A DNA stretch of 64,000 nt from Heliocidaris tuberculata (GCA_025618425.1 CM046846.1:32481409-32545408); one strand, 5' to 3'. Positions 44,591-56,474 are shown, numbered from the stretch's first letter. Program-made: numbers and translations. The notes: a model not told the origin generated them from the letters alone.

Positions 44591-45006
44591 TTAACCCTTT
44601 CAGGACAGGAATTATTTAAGGGCTAAATTGATCACATCTTGTTCTTCAAATTGGCAACAATAATATTTTTCTTTTAGTGCTGCAGGGTTCTAATAAGGTG
44701 TAATGTCTTTGAAAACAATATACATGGTTAGATATTTTGTCGATTAGTTGAAGAAATTGCCAGTTTTGATGAAAAACAATGATTTTGAACCTGTCAATGT
44801 GTTGCCAATTTAGGGATTTTAAAGCTTATTCTCATTTTTAAAATTCCTGGCATCAAACGCAATATGGTCATGCAATAAAAATGGACATAGTGTGTGCAGA
44901 AATTTTTGCTCTTTCTACTCGTGCATCTGGTATATTTTTTAGAGCTCTGAATCAAAAGTTATTTAGTTAAACCACAAAATGTGGTCAATTGTCTTGAAAG
45001 GGTTAA
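44591..45006. mobile_element. TTAACCCTTTC MITE, copy 2
   Basis: It starts TTAACCCTTTCAGGAC and ends GTCTTGAAAGGGTTAA with intact TTAA on both sides. The 416-bp body parallels 24906-25318 throughout. This copy is better preserved at its termini. Confidence 0.88.
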
Positions 45007-45697
45007 AATAAAGAATATAAAAAGACAACGCCAGAAAACAAAATTAAATACATCACGAGAGAAAGAGGGAGACGGAGTGAAAGTGAAGGGGCAGAAAGAT
45101 AAAGGCTTATTTTCTTTATTCCAGTTTTAGTCGTCCTTAATTCCTCGTCTTCATCTCTTTTATTGTGTTGGCTCTTGTTCTTCTCTTTCTCTTTCTTTTT
45201 CTTTTTTCTTTTCTTTTTTTCTGTTTTCTTTTTGTTTTCTCTTCTTTTTATTCTTTCTTTTCTCCTCTTATCTTTTTATTATTTTGTTTTCTTTTCCTTC
45301 TATATTGACCTTTTTCTTCTCCCTTTCTTTCCCCTCGCCCTAATACTTAATATGTAAACTCTGTTTACATCTAATGAGTATACAGTGCAATAAATGAAAC
45401 ATCGTTGTTTTTTTTTAATTCGGTCCTGATACAGCGTACATGTACGTGTATTTCTCCTCACATCTTATTGAAACCGCCCCCCCCCCCCCACACACACACA
45501 CACACACACACACTTTTTTTTTCAAAAACACACACACACGCAAACGCACACACACACATCCTGATATAGCTAGTCTGTTTCTTTTACTCTTCTTCCTAAC
45601 TTTCTTCTCTTTGTCCTCAATTTCCTTCTCTTTTCTCTACATTTCATTCTCCTAGCCTGTTACATCCTTACATCTGATCATTGTCCACATCTTAAGG
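45007..45697. repeat. T/C-rich and C/CA low-complexity tract
   Basis: CTTTTC-rich DNA (45176-45345), a poly(C) run and (CA)n (45476-45562), then pyrimidine-rich DNA. Open frames here are Phe/Leu/Ser or His-Thr artefacts. Confidence 0.85.
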
Positions 45698-46109
45698 CCA
45701 CCGCACACCTTACGATCGGTCTGCGATCCCATTTGTGAAATAAATCGCTATGGCATTAAATATTGGCATTTTAACAAATGAAATCTACCCTATTCAAGTT
45801 CTGAAAAGTAATATGAATACTAAACATAGGGTTTTGGTGAGCTGTCAGCTTTCTACAGGGAATAAGGGCAAAATTAGTTTCAAATCGCAGGCAGTCGTAC
45901 GATTTTTGTGACGTCACTATACGACTGAGAGTCGATTTGGCCATTCCACCGACTAGAAAACTCGGCAAAGGCCGTATTATCGATTTTACTATCTGTATGA
46001 CTATGCAGACCCTCAATCAAAAATATTTTTCGTTTTTAAATGATTTGTCAAATGATATTACATTTTCTTCTGAAATCGGATCGCAGACCGATCGTAAGGT
46101 GTGCGGTGG
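45698..46109. mobile_element. 412-bp element with perfect 32-bp terminal inverted repeats
   Basis: Ends 45698-45729 and 46078-46109 are exact reverse complements; the left end starts CCACCGCACACCTTACGATC. The core has TACGATTTTTGTGACGTCAC and AATCGCAGGCAGTCGTACG, a second partial palindrome. Perfect termini suggest recent movement. Minus- and plus-strand open frames inside it lack transposase motifs. I could not identify a target duplication. Confidence 0.88.
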
Positions 46110-46429
46110 ATTATATGCACAGTCACAAATCAAACACATCACTCCACTATATCTTCCTTTGGCACCGGTCCGTACCTGGCGCGCGCATCCTGCGAACATA
46201 ATGTGTATTAAAGGCATATTGCATAATTTCTATTATTGAGAGTGAGCATATATATGCCAATGAGGAAGTCCAATGTAACTGGTAATGTTGGTGTTTCGTT
46301 TTCGTTACTAGATATTATGGATGATCACGAACATAAATTAACACCAAGGTATCTCTCTTCTTTATATTTTGTTTGATTCAAGCTCCAATATACTAGCAAT
46401 TAACATGATTTCTTTAAAATAATTCAGAT
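46110..46429. other. Intergenic DNA, nothing recognised
   Basis: Unique AT-rich sequence without features. Confidence 0.5.
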
Positions 46430-47010
46430 AAGATAAGATAAGATTTATTTCCAATTCAATTTAAACATAAAAATACACAGGTAACATTCGATAAAACCGC
46501 CCAAAACACGTAAAACTCAGCAAATGTGTACAATATAACATTAAGGGGAAACAATCAAAAGGAGTAAAAAACAAAAACAAAACAAAACAGAATAAAAAAG
46601 ACAGTAATTGATCGGAAACTGGTGTACGCGAAAAGCCAAGACATGGCTTGTAAAATGCATATACCAAAATGATATAAAATCAAAATTGTCAATAAAGCAA
46701 TTGATACAATAAACAAAAGCGACAGCAAAAATCACAAAATTTAATAGAAAGTTAATAGATGATTCTTATATTGTCTTTTAAATGAATTATTATGTTGTAA
46801 GTTAAATGAGGATGAGTCTAGTAAATTCCATAAAACAGGGCCTGTATGACGCAGAGTTTGTTTGCTTCTATCATTATTGTATTTCCACCTGTGAATTTTA
46901 TATTGGGACCTAGTATTATAAGCATGTATTTGAGAATTTATAGAAAATATATTCATTATATATGGAGACAATGTATGTGAAATAATTATACAAGAATATT
47001 TATTCATGCA
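46430..47010 (-). mobile_element. 5'-truncated LINE, 3' end only
   Basis: On the minus strand it runs from about 47010 to a tail of repeated ATCTT (46430-46450). The coding remnant covers the last 88 residues of ORF2, followed by about 290 bp of 3' UTR. The RHTGP-LWN motif relates it to the LINE at 15090-16475, but the sequences are different families. Confidence 0.75.
46741..47007 (-). CDS. LINE ORF2 C-terminal fragment
   Basis: An 88-codon frame with HAYNTRSQYKIHRW and LRHTGPVLWNLLDSSSFNL, followed by a basic C-terminus ending NHLLTFY. This pattern (NTRS, then a G-P-LWN motif about 25-30 residues later) is the conserved end of many Jockey/CR1-type ORF2 proteins. The catalytic domains are absent. 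The Met is accidental. Confidence 0.65.
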   Translation of the reverse strand: MNKYSCIIISHTLSPYIMNIFSINSQIHAYNTRSQYKIHRWKYNNDRSKQTLRHTGPVLWNLLDSSSFNLQHNNSFKRQYKNHLLTFY

Positions 47011-47469
47011 TTAATTTATTCACTTGTTCACTTATTCATTCATTCATTCGTTTTTTACCATTTATATAAACATATTAGTACATTACATTGCTGGATTACA
47101 TTATCTAATATAAAGGGAATGTACAGTACATCATACCTTAGACCTGCCCAAATTATGTGTCTTCATTGTTTTGTTCAAAAAATTATGTCACGCTAAAAAG
47201 ATAAAGTAATACACCCAATGGACCATGGAAGCTATCAAATTTGATATGAAGATTGTCATCCTTCCAAGTTCCAGGTATTATGTAGTAATTGTTGCCAGTA
47301 TTGTATAAAAAGTGGTGACATGCAGTCATTTTGTAACTCGCTTCTTCATTTTGATGGTACCCTTTTCTTTTTATAACATCATTAAATAATAATAAATAAT
47401 GATGCGATGAATGACACTGCCCTTACAACGATCATGTATCTAAAATTGACACAATGACCTAAAGTACTG
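47011..47469. other. Intergenic DNA, nothing recognised
   Basis: ATTCATTC-type simple sequence (47025-47055), then unique AT-rich DNA. Confidence 0.5.
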
Positions 47470-47582
47470 ACCACACCAGAGGCGGCGGAACCGGAACGAC
47501 GGGCTCGGACAATGGAAGTGGGGGGGATCTTTTGTTTGGCGGACAAAATATGCCCCCACTTCAGTTGTCCGCGCCTCTGGAC
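47470..47582. mobile_element. Small CCAGAGGCG inverted-repeat element
   Basis: It starts CCAGAGGCGGCGG and ends CCGCGCCTCTGG. Between them GACAATGGAAGTGGGGG is complemented by CCCCCACTTCAGTTGTC. GC-rich relative to its surroundings. A short MITE of about 110 bp. Confidence 0.65.
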
Positions 47583-47939
47583 CACGTTCTAAAATAGTAC
47601 TAGGGGAAATGTCATTTCGTGTAGCCGATTCGTCTTTTGATTGTAAAACTTACCTTTTATTCTTATTTTGAGGCACTTGGATACTCGACCATTTTTTTTT
47701 ACAATCTTATGCCAACCAAGCAATATCATATTTCATCCAATTTCCATCTAAAAAATGATCATTTATCTATAATTTCGACTATGAATGTATTACACTTATT
47801 CTTACACTACGTAAGATATAATAACTTTATATTAGTAAGTCATTGATGGCGATCTACTTCTCAATATATAAGTTACTATCGATTTAATAACAACTCTCAT
47901 AGTACCATGGTACGGCTTCAATACTTTTTTCTTTCGAAA

Positions 47940-48250
47940 TCTGTAATAGAAGATCTCGTCACCATGGAAACGCGATCGTGACCAAGTGGCACAAAATATG
48001 AATGTTTATTCACACAAAGGCTATCTTCAAGTAGGCCTATACCAATCCGTCCCCCAGTGCGTTTGCTGATACCATTAAACGCTTTGGAGGAGGCAAAGGA
48101 AAGGTTAAAGGTACATATATTCATTTCCTGTAGCTTGTAACAGTGCATACATCCCAAAGGGGGATGCAGCGTGAGGTTGCAATTAGGACGTCTCAGAAAT
48201 TTCTGACAAGCAGAGATAAAAGATATCAAATCAACTTGGCCAGGCGGGGG
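47940..48250. promoter_or_regulatory. Candidate regulatory patch with X-box-like site
   Basis: GTCACCATGGAAAC at 47958-47971 matches the RFX X-box form (GTNRCC-NN-RGYAAC) at all but one position. The surrounding 300 bp are non-repetitive. RFX sites often mark ciliary genes, but no such gene is seen nearby, so the call is weak. Confidence 0.2.
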
Positions 48251-49092
48251 AGGGGGAGCTCACGCGTATATAATAAATTTAGCAGATTTTCGACCTTTGC
48301 CCCTTTGCCTCCTCCGAATCTGTCGCAGAACCTATTAAAAGTTTTTACCCCATGAGTATTCAAAAACGACCTCCATCAGATTAGTAACATGAAGATATTG
48401 AAGAGAAATCAATAAAATAAATAAAATACGAACCGAAGGAAAAAGAGGGAGATAAGATCTCTACAACGCTGCGTACGACGTAGTTTTACAAGGATATTAA
48501 AAATCTGTTTCAGGAACTCAATAAAGAAATTATTCATGATTGGTTTTACAGGTCGATGAATTAATGGAGTTCATGCAATGATTGTAATAGAAGTAGACTG
48601 TCAAATTTTGATAAATGATATTGTCCTGCTATAACAAGTGATAGTTACCTACATCCCATGATGGCGCTCTGCGTTTTTGGGGAAACGGCAAGAAGGATTA
48701 ATTTTTGCAAACAAAGGTTGATTGCGTATTAAGGTGATCAATCTCTACAAAGTTTCCTATACAGTGGTGGGTCCGAAGTAGGCAAGTCCCCCCCCCCCCC
48801 CCCCCCACCCCCTTGGCTAAACTAAATTGGGCAAACCGTAAGTACACAGAAAATGCATGAGAAATGAGGTTTTTTTTATAGTTGAGAGTGCAGAAAATTC
48901 TAAATGCCAGTCGTATTGCTTCCTATAGCATGTATTGCTCTGTTGAATTTTCGCCCAAAATTCAAGGTAACTCATGTTCTACCATAATTTGTAAGTTAAA
49001 AGGACTATTAAAAGATTAAATATCCGGGATTGTATATTAGAAATTTGGACAGAGTCACTTTTCTCATCTAGCTCTATCTTACCTATATATTG
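48251..49092. other. Intergenic DNA with a poly(C) run
   Basis: Unique DNA; poly(C) near 48787-48812. The sequence after it (TTGGCTAAACTAAATTGGGC) has no recognisable match. Confidence 0.5.
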
Positions 49093-50000
49093 CTACACCA
49101 GTGGCAGCGGCCATGTCGTATAAACAGTTGACTGGAGATGTGAAGGTTCGATCCCCTCAACGGCACTCAAATCCTTAAAGGAGAATGAAACCCTGGGAAA
49201 ATATCCATTTTAATGAAAAGAGAGGATAGAGAGAAGCAATTTAAAAAAAGTTCCATCAAAATCGGTTACGAAATGAAAAAGTTATGAAAGTTTGAAAAGT
49301 CTCAATTTACTTTCTGTGGCGATCTCCAAATTGGCAATGTTGCTTCAAAGTGACAGGTTTAGTAGTACAACTCTCCATATGTTTTGTACACAAAATTTCA
49401 TATTTTCTCCATTATCTCTAAAGATGCTGCTTGTCTTTTTGTGAACTCAGCATATGTTGTGTCAAATACATTTTCTCATGATATATCTTGAGCTAAGAAA
49501 GAGACAAGCTGCACCTTGAGAGATAATGGGGAAAATATGAAATTTTGTGTACAAAACATATGGAGAGTGTACTACTAAACCTGTCATTTTGAAGCAACAT
49601 TGCCAATTTGAGGATCGCCAGAGAAAGTAAATTGAGACTTTTCAAACTTTCATAATTTTCTCATTTCATAACCGATTTTGATGGAACTTTTTTTTTAAAA
49701 TTGCTTTTCTCTATCCTATCTTTTCATTAAAATGGATATTTCCCCAGGGTTTCATTCGCCTTTAAGTAAAGCATTTCATCTACATTGCCTTCACTCCACC
49801 TTGGTGCTAAATACCGGTAGGATGGGAAGGTCATTGTGCGGGTCTATAGAATGGCGCCTTGCTGGAAAGTTCCCTAGGGAGTAGAGATAGTGCACACATT
49901 GTGTGCAGGCCAGCCTTGAAAACTGATTATCAGGGTAATAGTAAATCTGTAAAGCGCTTAGAGACATTATAATTATTATCATCATCATCATAATCATTAT
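49093..50000 (+). mobile_element. tRNA-derived SINE split by a TTAA element
   Basis: The head (49093-49174) has GTGGCAGCGGCC, CTGGAGA and a B-box-like GGTTCGATCCCC. The body resumes after 49765 with AAGTAAAGCATTT, which matches GTAAAGCATTT in the SINE at 19722. The tail TGTAAAGCGCTTAGAGACAT and (ATT)n-like repeats close it. The intervening 591 bp are a separate element inserted at TTAA. Confidence 0.8.
49175..49765. mobile_element. TTAA-bounded long-arm palindromic element, copy 2
   Basis: It begins TTAAAGGAGAATGAAACCCTG and ends CAGGGTTTCATTCGCCTTTAA, with long inverted arms and a central segment (GTCTTTTTGTGAACTCAGC). It is the same family as 23080-23616. Removing it and one TTAA restores a continuous SINE, which shows both the target duplication and the order of events. 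Confidence 0.9.
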
Positions 50001-50395
50001 TATTTTGTTATTATTATTATTATTATTATCATTATTATTATTATTATTATTATTGTTATTATCATTATTATTATCATTATTACTTTATTATCATTATTAT
50101 TATCATTATCATCATCATCATTATTATTTTCAGTAAAGTTATCATTATTTTTCATTACTTTTATTAGTTCTATTTTTTTCATTAGTATTATTATTTTTGT
50201 CATTATGATTGCTATTATTATTAACATTATTATTATCACTAATATTTTTTTCATTACTTTTATTAATACTATCATTATAATCAATACTGTTATTATTATT
50301 ATTAATATTATTATTATTATCATATTATTATTATTATTGTTGTTGTTGTTGTTGTTGTTGTTGCTGCTGTTGTTATTATCGTTATAGTATCTTTA
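49975..50395. repeat. (TTA)n/(TCA)n/(TTG)n microsatellite
   Basis: An extended triplet-rich tract grown from the SINE tail, ending in (TTG)n at 50338-50372. Ile/Met/Asn-rich open frames are products. Confidence 0.95.
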
Positions 50396-50560
50396 CAACT
50401 ACTATTACTGTTGCCATCAATTGATACACCCATGTCAAGATAGTATGCCATCTTATAAAAGCATATTATAATCAGTTCCCTATTAGCAAGATTAGTCTGC
50501 AATGAATTTATGCAGTGAGAAGGTGCAGTTATGGATAATTAGCACTGTTAATCCCTTTCT
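50396..50560. other. Short unique stretch
   Basis: About 165 bases of AT-rich unique DNA between the triplet tract and the CT tract. No features. Confidence 0.5.
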
Positions 50561-50615
50561 TCTCTCTCTCTCTCTCTCTCTCTACTCTCTCTCTATCTCT
50601 CTTTTTCTTCCTTTC

Positions 50616-50653
<38 letters not shown>

Positions 50654-50806
50654 CTCTCTCTATCTCTCTTTTTCTTCCTTTCCCTTTCTCTCTCTCTCTC
50701 TCTCTCTCTGTCTCTGTCTCTTTTTTCTCTCAGGCCCTTTCTCTATATCAATCTTCTTTTTCTCCCTTTACCTCTTTCTGTCTCTCTGTCTCTCTTTGTC
50801 TCTCTG

Positions 50807-50837
<31 letters not shown>

Positions 50838-50850
50838 CACCCATTCACCC
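50561..50850. repeat. (CT)n microsatellite with an internal duplication
   Basis: CT runs are interrupted twice by the same sequence, TACTCTCTCTCTATCTCTC followed by TTTTTCTTCCTTTCCC, spaced about 67 bp apart. The 174-codon Ser/Leu-rich frame is a repeat product. Confidence 0.93.
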
Positions 50851-51655
50851 TAGGTCTGTTGTATTACTCTCGCTATTTTTCTCTGTTCATGCCCCCTCTC
50901 CTTTCAGCACCACTGATGATAATAGCAGTATTAGCTGAATTCATCATGATTATGAAATATTGTGCTTTATATAAGAATAATTTTTTATGTAATATTATGG
51001 GGAAATTCTCCAATTTCTATATATAACCAATTTCAATATATTACCAGTCACTGTATTTAATTAGCCACGCAGGTATTTCATTTGTCTATAGACAACAGTA
51101 TTCTGGGAAATAGTCGTTATGCAATATGAATATATACATGTATATACATTGTTCTTATTCAAGAATCAGTTATCATGCCATAATGAGTGACGCGGCCTTA
51201 TTTCAAAGTAGCCAGCTAATTCATTTTCTCCTGTGTATGTGTCCTTAATCAACTGCATGTTATTTTGAATTAATGATGACAGTACGTGTAGACACAGCAT
51301 TGTAAAATGTAAAATGCATAAAGATGGTTTATCGTGATGGAGTGAAGGGCCCTACTCTCTGATAAGATCCACGAAATTCGCCTCTTGCATAACGAATTCT
51401 TCTAAGTTATACAACAGTTTTTGAAAGCCTTGTCAGCGTATAAAATGAAAATTATGTAACATGTTCTGCCTTGTTATGTATTCATGTACCATTATGTAAG
51501 AATATATTCCTATGATTGATGTCCATTGTTACATGAATGCCCTTACCCTTTCTTGACTTCCACGGACTCACTAAATTCTTCAACTGACCTTAGAAGACGA
51601 ACATTATGAAACGTGTTTCACTCGTAATGTCATTATGTACCTGTCAGATACACTA
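50851..51655. other. Intergenic DNA, nothing recognised
   Basis: Unique AT-rich sequence without gene features. Confidence 0.5.
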
Positions 51656-51990
51656 CTGGGGTAGCCAGTCTTGTTGAACACGGGGGGGGGGGGGGGGGGG
51701 GTTGACACACCCACAAAATCCGGAGTTACACACACTCACAAACAGGGGTAGTGGTAGGGTTAAGGTCTTAATCCTTATGACCCATGAATGACCCCCTTTT
51801 TATAGTGGATGAACAGTGGGATGACCCCCTTGTGCCCCCCTGGCTACGCCCTTAACCCTACCCGTACCCAAATACAGATGTAGCGGTAGGGTTACATTTT
51901 TTACCCTTTAAACCTACGTATGACCCTCCTTTTTTAGCGGATGGGCGGGGGAGGGGTGGCCCCCTTGTACCCCTGGCTATGCCAATGAGA
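51656..51990. repeat. Duplicated GGTAGGGTTA block with poly(G)
   Basis: After a poly(G) run (51684-51701), two diverged direct copies of about 110-130 bp start GTAGTGGTAGGGTTA and GTAGCGGTAGGGTTA, each running through ATGACCC and GCGGATG/GTGGATG to CCCCTGGCTA. The CTGGCTACGCC ends recall a dispersed repeat. Confidence 0.65.
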
Positions 51991-52736
51991 TACATACATG
52001 TACATGTCAGTTGATTACCGATGATATACAGTGTCCTGTGTTATAAAAGTGCCCTCGAGTTTTCTTGACTTCCACTGAACTCCTCGAAAACTAGTTCAAC
52101 AGATTTGAAAGGAAATGCCCCGGGATAAGAGTATCAAATGAGTGATTGTGACAATACAAACACAAATATAACCTTGCTATAAAATTACAATAAAAGGCAA
52201 ATATAGAATGGTAACAGATTTGTGCTTGTGTAATAGGGAAAATATGTGAAAGGTAATCTTAAATGAGTCTGGTAGCGAAGGTAGGAAAATTCTCTCAGAA
52301 TCGATGACTAGAAAGAAATGATATCTGCCTAATGACTTAGGTAGAACACGTATAATACCTGAGTGATGGGCATACAAAGAAAAGAATATCGAGCTTGTAT
52401 AATCCTATCCACATGTCTAGCACATGCTTTTATCATATGCAAACGTGAGTTGTGTATGCGTTTCAACACGTTTTGCTGGGGGAAGAAAAGAAAAACCCAG
52501 ACATCTACTGCATGTGAAATCGAGTTTGCTTCATATCATTCTCATTATTTTATCATATTCACTATATTTATGTTTTGTTCATTTCCTCTTCCTCTTCCTC
52601 TTCCTCTTCCTTGTCTTCATTCATCGTCAGTATCATATATTATATTTCAATGATTATCCAATGCAGCTTCTTTTAGATCATTACCATAAAGATAATCACC
52701 ATTCTCAATATAATCACTCCACCACCACCACATTAA
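51991..52736. other. Intergenic DNA, nothing recognised
   Basis: Unique AT-rich sequence; (CTCTTC)n at about 52585-52610 precedes the minisatellite. Confidence 0.5.
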
Positions 52737-53850
52737 TCAACCCATCATCATTGTCACTATCATCAACATCATCACTGCCTCCACCACCACCACATTAATC
52801 AACCCATCATCATTGTCACTATCATCAACATCATCACTGCCTCCACCACCACCACATTAATCAACCCATCATCATTGTCACTATCATCAACATCATCACT
52901 GCCACCACCACCACCACATTAATCAACCCATCATCATTGTCACTATCATCAACATCATCACTGCCACCACCACCACCACATTTATCGACCCATCATCGTC
53001 ACTATCATCAACATCATCACTGCCACCACGACCACCACAATTATCAACCCATCATCATCGTCACTATCATCAACATCATCACTGCCACCACCACATTCAT
53101 CAGCCCATCATCATTGTCACTATCATCAACACCATCACTGCCACCACCACCACATTCATCAACCCATCATCATTGTCACTATCATCAACATCATCACTGC
53201 CACCACCACCACATTCATCAACCCATCATCATTGTCACTATCATCAACATCATCACTGCCACCACCACCACCACATTTATCAACCCATCATCATTGTCAC
53301 TATCATCAACATCATCACTGCCACCACCACATTTATCAACCCATCATCATTGTCACTATCATCAACATCATCACTGCCACCACCACCACATTCATCAACC
53401 CATCATCATTGTCACTGTCATCAACATCATCACTGCCATCACCACCACATTCATCAACCCATCATCATTGTCACTATCATCAACATCATCACTGCCACCA
53501 CCACCACATTCATCAACCGATCATCATTGTCACTATCATCAACATCATCACTGCCACCACCACCACATTCATCAACCCATCATCATTGTCACTGTCATCA
53601 ACATCATCACTGCCATCACCACCACATTCATCAACCCATCATCATTGTCACTATCATCAACATCATCACTGCCACCACCACCACATTCATCAACCGATCA
53701 TCATTGTCACTATGATCAACATCATCACTGCCATCACCACCACATTCATCAACCCATCATCATTGTCACTATCATCAACATCATCACTGCCACTACCACG
53801 AACATCACCACATTCATCAACCCATCATCATTGTCACTATCGTCATCATC
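52737..53850. repeat. CCCATCATCATTGTCAC minisatellite, 56-62-bp units
   Basis: About 19 units start CCCATCATCATTGTCACTAT, then CATCAACATCATCACTGCC and a variable (CAC)n. Unit starts are 62 bp apart at the left and mostly 59 bp apart later, with a 56-bp step, the change being one CAC triplet. Because 62, 59 and 56 all leave remainder 2 on division by 3, each unit shifts the frame. All three plus frames remain open and read a rotating set of Ser/Leu, His-rich and Ile/Thr peptides. I regard it as non-coding. Confidence 0.95.
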
Positions 53851-54884
53851 ATCATCATTGCTGAAGGAAGCTGAAGAGAAATTATCAGCATCATCTCCAT
53901 CTCACGAAATAAATCCAATGTAAAAAATGGCACGTCCATACAGTTTGATTATTTTTCTCCTATTTTCTTGGAAGAAAATGATTTAAATAGACAAACAAGA
54001 TATAAGATATCAATGAAATCACAATACAAGTGAATTTAACCCCCAAAAACATATGTTCCGGAGTATCAGATACAAAAGAACCTAGTTGATTTGTATTAAG
54101 CTAAAAGGAAGTATAAAAAGGGACATTAGGGTACTATACTGGGATTGTACTATCTAAGAACATTTGTTTTCAGGTATAATGTATACAAAAATCATTTTTG
54201 ACAAAAATATAATCAACACAATAAGGTAAGCGTACAAAACTTTTAAAGGTGGGTTTGATTCTGATTTACTTCTACCTCTACGAAGTCCGAGTATAAAAAA
54301 TGTCATATATTCAATTCCACATTTTTTTTAATTTATTGTTTCTTACTTTTATTTTATCTGCTTATAATAAAAGTACATACATTCACAGCTACAAAGTTCT
54401 TGTAAACTGTTTTTTTTATCGCCATTTCATTGTACATGACAATTAGCAAGTTAAATAGTCTGTAATTCCTAAATTTTCTGATCAAGCCTCTCCATCTTCA
54501 AGATTTAATCAAATATAGACACACGTGAAATATTTTTTCAAATGCAAAAATCTTCAAACAGGGGCATAGAATATTAATATCTGCATGATTTCATGATAAA
54601 CTTCCCTTGATATATAATAAACCCGATATTAAGAATTAGCTTACATATGGAGATTACATTCCATGCCTCTGTAAATTATGGGAAGAGAAAAATATGACAC
54701 ATCTTTTTGTGATCCTTTATCCTTAAACAAACAAGAAAGTAGCTTTTCTGGCTTTCATATGATGAAGTTACAATAACCACCTTTTGCTTTTTGGACAAAT
54801 CTTAATACATTGTTTTCATTTCATTGGTCAGATCTAATCAGTCACACTGCATATTTTTCCTCTGAAAACTGCTTTCACAATATG
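53851..54884. other. Intergenic DNA, nothing recognised
   Basis: AT-rich unique sequence without features. Confidence 0.5.
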
Positions 54885-55263
54885 TTAAAGAGAAGGTTCA
54901 GTTCTGGGAAAGGTGAAAAATAATTTATGAGCTTTCTCATTCCTTTTATGTCAGTTTGAAAGAACATCACAGTAGAAATATCCCCTGAAAAGGATTGCTT
55001 TTCAAACGCCCTCATATTCGAAATGTGACGAGAAATGTTTGCACCGAACATCCATGCCACATGTGTGTTAAGTGCCATATACCCATTTCTGCGTGCAGTG
55101 CATGTGCTTTTCAGCGAGATTGGGTCATTATCTTATATATTGATGATTGAAACCTCACAGTATACACCAAATTGCATGTAGACACGATCAACCTTTTCTA
55201 ATTGCTTTGAGACAATTTCTTTCAAAATGTAATTGCATGACCAGAACTCAACTTTATCATTAA
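54885..55263. mobile_element. GAAGGTTGAGTTCTGG element, uninterrupted copy
   Basis: It begins TTAAAGAGAAGGTTCAGTTC and ends GACCAGAACTCAACTTTATC with TTAA, giving a 379-bp element with inverted ends of about 23 bp. The central words (GAGCTTTCTCATTCC, GTCAGTTTG, ACGCCCTCATATTCG, GAGATTGGGTCA) make it the best reference copy in this window. Confidence 0.85.
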
Positions 55264-56474
55264 AGAGTTTATCATCATAATCAATCAATAACCACAACTT
55301 TTGAAAAAATTCTTGATAAGTAGATTTATCCTATGTACAACTATATTTTACATTTCTTCTTCTTTTGGCATCGAAAAATGTATGTCTTGAAGTTACTATG
55401 ATAATTCAACATGCACATCATGTTGCATATTATCATATGTGCTTAGTAAAAATGAAGACTGACGATACTTAGCGAATACTTCAGAACCTGTTTGAACAAT
55501 GGAGCACATGTTATGCTACTTAGAGTAATGAGTTATATATATATCACACCCGACAGAGCCAGTCATAAGATACTTAAAAAGTAAAATGCCCATTAATTTC
55601 CAGTTTTTCATGCCTAGTTATTAAATGTACATCAAAGTTTCTGCCAACAAAAATGGCAGACATGAATTATTCATGAAAATATCATGCCATGGCAGTTTTT
55701 GGTTGGTTTTTATATATACATGTACACAATGTCCCTATGGGAAAGCTTTCGCAGAGGTAAATTGGTTTCAATGCGAAACAAATATCCAACAATGACTACT
55801 CCAGGCTGTGAATTTAAGAAACAGGTCTCTGTCATTCCAGATGGCACAAAAGCCAAAATAAATGAATGGTCTACAGCATAAGAAGGTCATCATTATTACA
55901 GAAATTTCAAATGAAGATGAAATATATCCAGTATCTTAATTGAAGAAGAGCAATATGCTCTTGGTAGGTAATTTTCATCTGTAATAGTTTACTTATTCAT
56001 CTATTCATTTATTTATTCAGTATTCTTTTAAAGGGGTAGCCCATTGAGAAGTTAAGAAACTGTTTCACTTGGGGTTCAAGTACATGAATCCCAGACATTG
56101 TTGCATGAAAAGCCCAAAGGACTGCAAAAAATTGGAAAAGAAAAGTGACAAAATATGTGCAATAATCATTTCTGATTGTGAGACTAGAAAATATTACATA
56201 GTAAAAAGTACAAAAGATCAATTATCTCTATCAAAGAAGGTGACCTAATGTACAGTGAATTCTAAAGCTATACACAATCTATTTCTAAAAGTTAGATGAA
56301 AATCATTTCTTCTTCCCTTTTTATGGTATTCTCCTGCTCCAACCAATCTTTCTTTCGCATCTAGTGCAGACAATTCCTATAATCCTGAAGTTAGAACAAA
56401 TCTCTCACATCACTGGCCAATAGTTTGCTTGAATAACTGATGCTCTTTGAGTATAAAAACTTGAGGTACATATC
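55264..56474. other. Intergenic DNA downstream of LONRF
   Basis: AT-rich. TTTATTTATT near 56000-56008 would read as a polyadenylation hexamer on the minus strand, about 1.8 kb after the LONRF stop; whether the transcript reaches it is unknown. Confidence 0.4.

Noticed and set aside
45163..45357. Phe/Leu/Ser-rich transmembrane-like ORF
   Set aside because: Composition is that of the CTTTT-rich tract.
50502..51026. 174-codon Ser/Leu-rich ORF
   Set aside because: Most of it is a (CT)n tract; no domain, and composition follows the repeat.
52937..53923. 328-codon plus-strand ORF, His/Ser/Ile-rich
   Set aside because: It lies entirely within the roughly 59-bp minisatellite, all three frames are equally open, and the peptide only reflects the repeat.
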